A stretch of DNA of 64,000 nucleotides, taken from positions 2,976,001 to 3,040,000 of the forward strand of contig NC_033567.1 in assembly GCF_001680005.1 (NCBI RefSeq). Reading direction: 5' to 3'. Made by a program: the position numbers and the translations under genes. Shown here piece by piece: positions 1 through 9,700 of the stretch. The notes beneath the pieces were generated by a model that was not told the origin of the DNA, did no database searches, and saw only the letters and a program-made list of their open reading frames with translations. This DNA is from Plasmodium coatneyi. Taxonomy: Eukaryota; Apicomplexa; Aconoidasida; Haemosporida; Plasmodiidae. Positions within the stretch are counted from its first letter, which is position 1, and each line of letters starts with the position of its first letter.

Positions 1-1123
1 TGTGTAAAGGTTTTTTTTTCCGTGTTTCGCCTATGTCGCTCACATCGCTCGTGTAGCTTAAGTTGGTTTGCCGCTACGGCCTGTTCTGCCACATCACTGC
101 GTTGTTCCTGTTGTTACTGTTACTTTATTTCTCTCTGTTTTTATTTTTACGCGTGTTGCACACGCTGCTGCCGAGAAATTACACATGTTCCATTTTTTCA
201 GTAACGCAAAAAAATTGAAAATTTGTGTAAGGTGCAATTCTCATTAGATTAATTTTTTTGTTCACCGCTTCGGCGTTTTGTGGTTCCGCCGCGTCGGCAT
301 ATTTCCTCTTTGGAGCTTAGCGTTCCCCATTTCCCCCCTTTCTCTATAAAACGACATGGGTGTGCCTTTTAAGGTTGCTGCACGTGTGCAAGGGGATCTG
401 AGAGTACGTGCTCGTTTTGAGACTTTGCCTTTGTCCTTCTGTCACCCGTGTGCTCACGCATACACGTGTTCTGTGGTTGTTCGCCGCTTTTCCTACCGTT
501 CGTTCTGACTTTTGTTCTGACGTTCATGCGCATGCCCCTCTGAGGAGTCAAAGCATACGTGCAGTAACTGTGCGTTTATATTTGCCCACGCACTCTCCTA
601 CACGTATGCACATTTTTTTTCTTCTCTTCAAATTATACGTGCCTGCCACCCCCTATTTGGAAAAAAAAAATTTGGGCAAACATGTCGAACCCATGCACAT
701 GTGTTCTGTTACACCGAGTGTCCACACAACTGTGCGCATGCATGTGTGCATATGCTCGTGTACATCTCTGTTCTAGTTCGTTTGCCTTTCCTCCCGAAGG
801 GTTAATTCGTTTGGGTTGTTTCACCCAGTAAGCCGTTTCATTTGGTGCGCTAACTTCCTATAGCAGCATTTTTTTCCACCAGTTCTAGGCCTCACCCCGC
901 AGAAGGTGTGTCGCAAAAATGTAGGAGGCCAATTTGTATTCCCCCTAAGTGTGCATACACACATAGTATGACCCCTAGGGGGTAAAAAATATAGTCCTGT
1001 GTTCACGGTGGAAATTTCACCTTCACTTTTCTCACCTAAGTGCCTACACCCATTCGTCCTACGACGTAGGAATGTGCCCCGATTTTATTTTATTTTTTTT
1101 TTTCTTGTCAAGTCGATCAGCGT

Positions 1124-1204
1124 TTGCACAAAAAACAGGTGCGCAAAAAAAGGTGCACAAAAAACAGGTGCGCAAAAAAAGGTGCACAAAAAAAAGGTAC
1201 ACAA
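1124..1204. repeat. Tandem repeat of GTGCRCAAAAAA-type units
   Basis: About five imperfect copies of a 15-17 base unit, alternating GTGCGCAAAAAAAG and GTGCACAAAAAACAG forms, run head to tail in intergenic DNA. This is a minisatellite. It creates lysine-rich open frames on the plus strand that should not be called genes. Confidence 0.85.
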
Positions 1205-1384
1205 CAACTTGCCAAGGAGACGAACAATGTAGCGAAACACAACGCAACGCCAAACTTACAACAAGGGGGGCAAGCCTTTGTTGCGTTTTGCCTCTTCTCC
1301 GACAACGCGTCACCTTTCCTATATAATTCTTTGTCGGCACAAAAATTGGCTGCCCCCAAATTGGAGCTAGCTTTTTTTCAATTT

Positions 1385-1425
1385 CACCTGCCTGTTCAGG
1401 TAAAAAAAAAAAAAAAAAAAAAAAA
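1385..1425. repeat. Palindrome plus poly(A) element
   Basis: An imperfect palindrome with arms ACCTG/CAGGT around CCTGTT is followed immediately by about 24 A. It belongs to the dispersed composite family also seen at 6498-6589, 40883-40957 and 59435-59521. Confidence 0.6.
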
Positions 1426-2621
1426 CTACGTTAGGCCAGGCGAAGTGAACTTTCCTGAACGTTCCCCAACTGAAGAAGTACTCCCATGCAAAGTGAGCCC
1501 GAAGGCATGGGGACCAAATTACGGAGCTACGAAAACAAAGCATCGTTAGGGGGAGCTATTCCTAGAAATGCTGATGCGTCGTTCCAGTGAAAAAAAATAA
1601 AAAAGAAGCCTTCACACAGAGGAAACCCCCATTTCACACATTTTTGAAAAAAAAAAAATTTTCATTCGTCATTCATGGGAAAAAGGGGAAGGTTTTCTTC
1701 ACCCCTTTTTAGGAAATTTTTTTTTTTTGTGAGTTTCTTCCTCCTTTGTACGTAAGTCAAAAGTAGGGAAAACTCTCGGCCAGGCCGTTACCATTTCAGA
1801 AGCGTTAACAAAATGAAGTGGGCACATTTCGCGTTGCGTCCGTGCCTGCACCTCGTTCAGGTAGGAAGGCATCATAATGGGAACCAAAGCGGGTTCCCCA
1901 ACTGAGTGCCAGCACAAGACGCATTGCAAGGGCTCCGAATTGTGACCCTCGGATGAGCAACACGTTCGTGTCTGCTGATCAGCATAATCAACCGTTGCAC
2001 ATTACGTATGCCAAAGTTTGCAACGCACCAGCATTGTGTATACCACTAATGCCTACTCGTGTGCGTTTTTTTTTTTTTTTTCTTCAGAAGGGAAGTACGG
2101 AGAAGAGGCACTTCCTATACACCCAGGTAACACTACTAAAGCAGAGCGGTTGTACAATTTGCACACTGTTGATTGGTTTGGTTGCTTCTTCGAGTTGTTG
2201 GCTTACCGGAAAGATGGTCTTCATACACCGTACCACACAGTTGTGCGCTTACAACTCCCCCCCTTTTTTTTCTTTTTCCCTTAATAGCAAAAACTAATAT
2301 GTAACCAGCAAACCCCTCTACACATTTACAACGCAACGAAGTACTCGAAGAAGTCGATGAATCACCGTCTGTTTTACATAAATTGGCTTTTCCTCTTTTT
2401 ATTCTTGGACTTTTGTAACGGTCATTTGGACATATGATACGTGTACGTGGGTAGCTCCCTTCTGTTGGAGCAGGCAGAAGGGGCCCCCACGTGGCAGTTT
2501 GTGCACAAAATGGAGAAGCATCGGGTGCCCATAAACAGGGGCACTCCAAAATGTCCCCGTTCGATTCGTTTTTAGCATCTTAACACGAGAAAGACGTGAA
2601 AGGTGTACAAAACATGTGTAT

Positions 2622-2695
2622 AAAAAAAAAAAAAAAAAAAAAAAATACTATCTTCCTTTTTAGCTGTTTTTTTTTTTTTTTTTTTTTTGTTCATA
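2622..2695. repeat. A24 - core - T22 - GTTCATA element, copy 1
   Basis: A run of 24 A is followed by a 21-base core beginning TACTATCTTCC and ending TTTTTAGCTG, then 22 T and GTTCATA. The same core with the same flanking A and T runs recurs at 24362-24441. The A and T runs can pair, so the element can fold as a hairpin with the core as loop. Confidence 0.85.
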
Positions 2696-2707
2696 TTTTT
2701 TTTCGAA

Positions 2708-3269
2708 TTAAAAAAATTTAAACGATTTGCAGGACAGGTAAATGCCACAAGCGGTGAGGGCCACGAGCAGTGCGCCGATCAGTCCGTCCGACGAGATTAA
2801 GTCGAAGAGAAGACTCTTCAGGGCCAGCGCGTTGCTATTTCTGGCATCGATTTTGAGTAAAGCGTTTAGGTAGTTCTTTGCCTTTTTATAGTCCCGCAAT
2901 TTCATGTGCGCAATGGCTAGCTGGTAAAGGCAGTCAATTCGGTTGTAGTTTATCAGTAGCAGCTCGTGCAGCAGGGATGAGGCAAGCTGGATGTTCTTCA
3001 GGTCCGACGAGCAGATTAGCATGCATGCGTAGTCGAACTGGGTCTTTGGCATTACATGGTCAACGGATAGTTCCTAAGAAGGGGGGGGGGAATGCAACAA
3101 TGTAAGGTTCGTTCGCACGGCTTTTTCTCTTCCTGGTGTCTACACATGAGCGCCCCTTTGTTCATTTCCTTTTCACCCCTTTGCACATGCTCCACCAATG
3201 TAGTCATACATTTTCATAGTCGCTCTTCACTCTCTCCAGCTCAATCTTGAGGAACTCCGGGCTGTCCAT
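2708..3269 (-). CDS. FIS1: Mitochondrial fission 1 protein (FIS1), two exons
   Basis: Exon 1 is 3269-3210 and starts MDSPEFLKIELERVKSDYEN; exon 2 is 3073-2708. The donor is AAT|GTATG and the acceptor CTTAG|GAA, phase 0, giving 141 residues. The C-terminal two thirds is a TPR-like helical bundle (CLYQLAIAHMKLRDYKKAKN), followed by a hydrophobic tail anchor (GLIGALLVALTACGIYL) and a short basic tail. That architecture and length are those of FIS1, an outer mitochondrial and peroxisomal membrane adaptor that recruits dynamin-like fission machinery. The family match is strong. Whether it recruits the parasite's dynamin is inference. The 5' neighbour on the same strand is the methyltransferase gene. 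Confidence 0.88.
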
Positions 3270-4049
3270 TCTGCCTCCTTCTACTGCATAAACCTTGATG
3301 TGCTAAATGTGCAGTTGGCCAAAATGGATAAAGGAAGAATCTCCTATGTGGAAACTTTTTTTTTTTTTTTTTTTCTTCTTCCTTTTGCACACCCAGTTGT
3401 GTTTCCCCCTTTGGTGTTATTTGTGCGACTCACGTGAGGGGTTACTAACTGATGCGCTTTTTTGACGTCAAGGGGACGATGCGAACTGGTGCCTGTGTGA
3501 CGCTAAACTGCAGGCGCAGTGGTGAGAGTACATTAAGGGGCAAATTGACACGATTTCACTAGCACCGCAAACTTGGTTGCGCCTTTCATGAGGAAGCAAA
3601 AAAAAAAAAAAAAAAAAATGATCGACACTCTGCAAGCCCCCCCAGAACGTGGTCGCAAATTAATACACCAAGGCAGTAACGGAAAGAGCTTCTTCCCTTT
3701 CGAAGGACGGGGCTGCATTGTTGTTGCTAGTGAAAATAAGGGCCTCCGCTCACCTGCACATTTCTCGCGCAAATTTACCTACTGTCCTCCTTCCCCTTCC
3801 AGGGTCATCTTTTTTCTTTTTAACCGTTTCTTTTTAACGTTGAAAAATTGCCTCTTCAGGCACCACCACAAGGCGCACCTTGTACGCAAGGGAAAAAAGA
3901 AAAAAAAAAAAAAAAAAATACACAAATGAATGAGGGGGCAAACGAACTGATGCACGCTACATCGGTGAATCCTAATTTTCATGTAGATTTGCAAATGGAG
4001 TAGATATTATTGAGGGCCCTTGTGCCGAATGGTTGGGGTAAAGAGAACT
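3270..4049. other. Intergenic, poly(A)/(T) runs only
   Basis: This gap separates FIS1 from the upstream methyltransferase gene on the same strand. It contains T- and A-runs near 3358-3374, 3600-3618 and 3900-3918. No open frame here has recognisable content. It presumably holds the FIS1 promoter. Confidence 0.6.
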
Positions 4050-6251
4050 TTAGGGACATCCAAGTCTAAAACACACGGATCGCAGGTACCAGGTCGTTTG
4101 GTCGTTGCAGAGAATGCTGCATGAGGAGGGGGGTAAAAAAAGGATGGAGGGGACAAACCATTAGTGGAAAAAAAGAAATGGTTGCAGGGTGTGTATGCCT
4201 TTTTTCTCGAGGCGCCTTTCAATAATCTACTCACCTATCCTCCACACTGCAGGCATTTTCGTACACAATGGAGAGACTGCGCTTCCTGCGCTCAAATACA
4301 CACTTCACAATGTTTAGGAATTGGTGGTAGTCCCGTGCCGACAGTTCGGCCGTCACGAAGAGGAGACCTGCGGAGGGGGAAATCAACTCATTAGCAACTC
4401 ACTAGCGGTGTCACCAGCGGTTTCATTAGCGATTCACTAGCGGCTGTGTTAGGCACGCCACAATGTAACTGCACTAAGAAAGGACGCTCCATAGCAACAC
4501 ATCTAGGCACATACGCACAGAGCGTGAGCTTACCACCCTCCTGCAGCAGGTCCGAGAGGCAAGCCAAATGTTTGTGCACCCCCTTGAAGGAGGCTGTGTA
4601 CCTCTTCCCGTAGAGGCTCGTGTAGGAGCTGCTTCTAAAAACAACGTTACTTTTTATGTTAAAAATGATTAACTCGAATCTGTTAATGTAGGCGTGGGGG
4701 TTCAGGGTTACGATGTAGGGGGGAAGTAACAGTGTAAAGGGAACGTAACCACGTTCGTGGTGGTGAGGGGGCAGCTTCCCACCTGAGGTTGTTCATATGC
4801 ATGTTATTGAGTTCGTCCAGGATGTCTATAAAAGGGGGGGGCAAAGCAAAGTGGTGATCAGCGGTGTCACCAGAGGAGTGAAGAAATACGTTCAATGAAT
4901 CGATTCATCGATGAACCAACTGGTTGGTTGATCAAATTGGCGCACCTTCCCGGTAGAGGCACATAACCTGCCCGCAGCCGTTTCGCTTTATATTCTCGTC
5001 GACGTAATTTGCATTCTTGGCACATTCGGACAGGAGGATGGATACACCGGGTGCGTCCTTCGAATTGGTATCCGCCTCCGCAACAGATGCACAGCTAATG
5101 ATGTACTCTCCGACGTTCCCATTGACACATAAAATGTTTGCACCGTCACAGATGGAGCGCAAGAAAAGTCGATCCCGTTTGTTCTCCACATGAAAAGGGA
5201 CATACATGGTATCCGACAAGCTGTTATGAAAGGTAAGTCCATTTTCACAGTGTTGAATGTCGGAAGGGTTTCCCTTAACCGTTTCGAAGGTGTATTCTTT
5301 TCCCTGCTGAGCTCTCTTCTCCTTTTTGCTCACAATCCTTTTACAGAAAATATTTTGCGGAGAGAATATGGCGTCTAGTTCCTTCTCAATAATGCACCTG
5401 AATTTTTGTATAGCTAAATTATCATACCTAATGTAGATGTCCTTCCCGAGGAAGTAGACGACTAATCCTGGCAACCCATCACTGGTCGAGCTAACCATTT
5501 TGCAGTACACCTTGATCCCGTTTCGAACCCGTAAAGAATACATCCATTTGCACAGATGTACATCTCTGTACAGGTAATGAAATCTCCTCTTCACACTCTC
5601 ATACAACTTGGTCAGAAAAAAATGATCGTTGATTCTTCTTCGGATATCTCTGTCGATAATTCGAATAACTAGGTTACTCTTTCTGTTCACAATTCCTATG
5701 CCCAGTTCCTCCCCACTGTGGAAGTATACGTTCACTAGTTCGCCGGGCTCATACTGGCTCAGCTTCCCAATGTTGGTGATCTCGAAGTCGTACACATAAC
5801 TGTGTTTGTGCTTTGCCAATTGGTGGTACCTCTCGAGGGGGAGAAACTGCGTTGGGCTGTGCCCGTTGGAGGTACCACCATCTGTGGTAGGCACATCAGA
5901 AGTAGATTCTCCCGAGGTAGACTCCCCAGTGGAGGGATCACTGCTCCCCTCCACCGGCTTCAACACAACGTTCACCCTCTCCTCAAAATTGCTGCAAAAG
6001 GTGATTCGCTTGCTCCGTACTGCCTGCAACTCCTGCTCGTTCAGAAAGGTGGACAATAATGGGGACCCCCTCTTATCAGTCGAATTGCAGTTGGAAAAGA
6101 GTTTGCTTGACCCACACAGGTGCGATACTACCCACGGGCGTTCATAACAAACGATGCTATGGCAGTTGTAACCGTTCAAAGTGGTGTGCCTCCCTTTAAT
6201 GCGTAGTCCCCGCAGAGACAGTCCCACTCGGTGCGGGGTTGGGAACTTCAT
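4050..6251 (-). CDS. RlmI-like PUA/SAM-dependent methyltransferase, five exons
   Basis: Exons: 6251-4946, 4825-4783, 4679-4534, 4367-4235 and 4116-4050. They total 1,695 nt (564 residues), with GT..AG borders and consistent phases. After a roughly 150-residue basic, low-complexity leader comes a PUA-like stretch (GELVNVYFHSGEELGIGIVN). Next is a Rossmann methyltransferase region: SILLSECAKNANYVDENIKR as the SAM-ribose and acidic loop, EDILDELNN, FELIIFNIKSN, then LLQEGGLLFVTAELSARDYH, ending in YLRSVCFRLG. This order matches bacterial RlmI/RlmK, which methylate 23S rRNA at cytosine-5. The motif IV position, normally DPPK, reads FNIKSN, so activity is uncertain. The leader could be an organelle transit sequence (inference). 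A neutral-function paralogue is also possible. Confidence 0.75.
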
Positions 6252-6492
6252 TTGTTCGCTCCCGCAGAGTTGGAGTTAGAAGCGACAACCGGTAAGCATC
6301 CCTGCTTGGGTGACCACACCTCCAGTGGGCACAATTGCTCTCTGCGGAAGCTGTCGTTATTAGTAAAATACCCCGGGACTACAATAGTGTGTTTAGGCAG
6401 AGTTGCCATTTAGGTGCGTGCCTACCGTGCCAGCTAGTTCCCATCTCGCAGGGAATGGCAGCGCCGATCGAGGCTTCCCGACCATAGGAGAG

Positions 6493-6523
<31 letters not shown>

Positions 6524-6708
6524 TATGAACAAAAAAATAGCTAGCTGCCTGAACCGTTCAGGTGAAAAAAAAAAAAAAAAAAAAAAAAACACACCACATG
6601 AACAAAAGGAAAAGTGATAAAGAACAAACGTCCATCTGTTCTTTGCGCACAGTTGTGGATCTCCTTCTCGCATGAGGGCAAGTGTGCACAGCGTGGTCAC
6701 CATGTAGG
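6252..6708. other. Intergenic gap with composite palindrome/poly(A) element
   Basis: This 457-bp spacer lies between two same-strand genes. Its main content is the element at 6498-6589. No gene is visible. Confidence 0.7.
6498..6589. repeat. Composite element: poly(A), TATGAAC, TAGCTAGC, palindrome, poly(A)
   Basis: The order is A26, TATGAAC, A7, TAGCTAGCTG, then the palindrome CCTGAAC-C-GTTCAGG at 6548-6562 (7-bp perfect arms), then TG and A25. It carries every module of the dispersed family and is the clearest full copy. Confidence 0.8.
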
Positions 6709-9700
6709 TCACACTGCGTATGTCACGCGGCACCCCTCAGAGGGCAGTTGCTTCACCTGTTGGGCGTTATTCACCAGCAATAGCAGTTTCTTATTGTAGC
6801 GCCTCAAATGCCTCAAATTCTGTTCGGCCTCCCTCAACTTCACCTTAGCCTTACAATGCTCGTAAAAAACGAGTGAGGGGTTTGTCGAGTAGGCCTTCTT
6901 CACAAACGTGGAAACTGGGATGGTTTCTTTCATTGCTTTATTGACATCCTTCTTCCCAGTCAGGATGCACCACAAGGAGTGCAGCTCGCTGTCCCGCACT
7001 TGTATGCCCAGCTGCTTTAACAAAAAAATGAAGTTGTTCACCCCTATCTGTTTGTTCCCGTCACTGCATTGGAAGGTGTCATATACCATGGACCGCAGGT
7101 AAGTATCCATCGTTGACGTGTGGTCCCCTTTGTAAGGTTTGACTTTGCTAGTATCCCCATGTTTGGGTTCTTCTCCTTGTATACAAGGAGGTGGATTCCC
7201 CTCCGCAGTTCCTTCCCCCTTTTTGGAAATTTTAAAAAAAAACTTTTTTTCCATCGCATGCCACATGTGAAAGAGAGCACTTACGCACTCGTTGTCTAGA
7301 CGTATCAGTGGGTATTCCCAACTGGCCTCATCATTACAGTGGTTTACTTGCCTACTTGGAGATTCCATCAAAGGGGGGGCCACATCATCAAAGTAGGGAC
7401 TCTTCCTGTGTATTCTTATTTCACCCTTCCCAGTGAACGATGCGCTTTTTATTTGAACCAATCTGTTGCGATTGAGCAGATTGCGGGGTGGTACACTGGA
7501 GGAGAGACAAGCACTTTCTAAGGCGCTGCTCAGATGGGGAGTTCCCCCAGAACTGGCCCTGTAACTGAGTGATTGCCACAAAACTGATGAGCTTGCAATT
7601 CTAAAGTACTCACCGAAGAGACCATCGCATCCACGGGTGGGACCATTTCTCCGGAAAAGAACCCCCAAATGCTCATACACCGTGTCGATGTTTATTTTTT
7701 TATTTTTATGCATGACGAGGTTGTCTGTCAACTTGGACTTTAGTGCACCCTCATCGAAATAGGTTGCGAAGGAGTCGGCACTAATGATTAGCTCATTCCA
7801 CTTCATGCGTTCTGATATTCTTCTAAAGATGTCTGTGGCGTAGTTGCTCATCTGGGTGGCAAAGTCGTCCTTCCTCTGGACGGCGCTGTCAATTCCGTCA
7901 CCTGTGAGGCATCTCTCAAGAATGACCTCATCTGCATAGTAAGCAATTAGGCACGGAACGACGTGAGCGTTGTAGTTGTGTTGTATGACCCGCTTGGCAA
8001 GGTGGTCCAAGTTCACCTCGGCCAAATCTTCCTCCACGTCGGTATCACTTCGGAGCACCTCCCCGTTGGGGTGAGTTTTCCCGAACTTCGATCCCACTTT
8101 TACATTCCTACTGCCGCATGGCTCCATTCCCAAAAGGGAACTAACCAACCGATGTGGAGTGTCCTTCGAGTGACATTCCCCTTCCATCGGGGTCTTACTG
8201 AACTGTTTGGGTGGGGCATCATCTGGATGGAGCAGATCCCCATTCGGCCCATCCACCACAAAGAATTTCGAGTGAACGCCATGGAAACTTAAAAAGGAGT
8301 ACAAAACAATTCGCACCACTTTTCTGAGGTCGCACAATGCATGCATCACTTCGTGTGTGCGCTTCCTCCAGTTGTCCTTCTTCGTCAGTTGGACTAATCT
8401 CTGTAGGTGTCTTCTCAGCAAGTGGATGAGCTCGTTGGAGGGTTCATGTAGCTCCCCCCGCTGATCGTCCCCATCTCTGCACAGAGTCTCCATTTCAGCT
8501 ACGCAGTTAACCAAGTTGTGCACCCCCCGAAGGCAGTTCTCCTCCTCCCCTTTCCTCGCCCACGTGCTCATCTCGAGGACCCCTTTGCACACATGACACA
8601 GAATCAGAAACAAATCGCTTGAAAAACAAATTTCAAAAAAGGTGACAAAATTTTCTGAACATGTCAGGTGATTTGCATCTTCCGATTTTTCATCGCCAAA
8701 AGTGTACCTCTCAGGGGGGGGTCGACCTTCTTCCAATTTGAATTCAATTCCTTCTGAGTGATTCCTTCCCTTTTGTAGCTCTTCGTTAGGCAGTTGCGTA
8801 GGGAGGGATGGTTCCTCTGGTGAAGCGGTGATCTGTTCATCGTCTGGGCGGGAGTTAAGGAGGTCACTCGGTCGGTCTTCCACATGAAGATCTGGTTGTC
8901 CATCTGGCTGATCATCTGACTGCCAATCCGGTTGGACGCCCTCCTGAGGGTCCACCCTGGCCACCTCCTCCAACAGCGAAACATTCTTACTGATCAAAAG
9001 GATGTCTGTAGAAATGGAGTTTAGCAAAACGAGACACTCGGAGTGGTCTGCACCGTCCTCCAAGCAGTTACTATTCTTCCCCTCCAAGCGGCACAGTTTT
9101 GTGTTAACTGCATCTACGTGCTTAGCAATTTCGGACGTCCTTCGTAGGATCTCCTTAAAACTGGAATTGCACCAATCGTTCGAGTGAGCCATCAGATGTT
9201 TTGCGACAATTTTCGGTGACGCTTTATATGTACAGCCTGCCATAGCAATTGCGTCTTTTCCATCTCGCCTTGGAGAGTCACCTTGCTTGTTTATAATCCC
9301 TCCTTCTTGTTCTACACTCTTTGCCTGGCTCCCCAAATCAGGGGGCACTTCCACACTACCATTAGTGCATATATCCAGTTGCAGAATCAGCTGAGTACAT
9401 TGCCATGCCAAGCTCTTGCACCTTCCCTTCAGTTCATCCACCCCTAGGGCATCAATCTCGTCGCATAAAAGTTGGTGTTCCTGAAGGGGAAGTTTCTTCT
9501 CTGCCTCATTGTCGTCCCCACTTTGGATAAAGCTCCCCTTCCGTCCTTTTAACAGTTCAATGAAGGTGTTACTCTGTTGCAATTTTTCATCCAGATTTTC
9601 TTTTAATGGGTAAATTGCAAGAAGGTTCTTCCCTTGGGGTACTTCATCTGTGGGAGGTTCCCTCTGAGTTGCCTCTTCATCAGGGGGGTTATCACCTTTG

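Larger units (their letters stand above)
1..2621. other. Intergenic region, no convincing gene
   Basis: Open frames here are short, cysteine- or serine-rich, or homopolymer-driven, with no recognisable domain and no splice-linked partners. The stretch holds a purine-rich tandem repeat near 1.13-1.20 kb, a palindrome plus poly(A) element near 1.39-1.43 kb and several A/T runs. It probably contains the 3' flank of the FIS1 gene, which reads leftward and ends at 2708. Confidence 0.6.

Noticed and set aside
408..776. Plus-strand 122-residue open frame in the left gap
   Set aside because: Cysteine/serine/leucine-rich translation without domain or splice partner; overlapping frames on both strands are equally long, as expected from composition.
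4683..4895. Continuous 70-residue frame covering the second methyltransferase exon
   Set aside because: Only 43 nt of it fit the family. The flanking residues do not align, and GT/AG borders give a consistent spliced frame instead.
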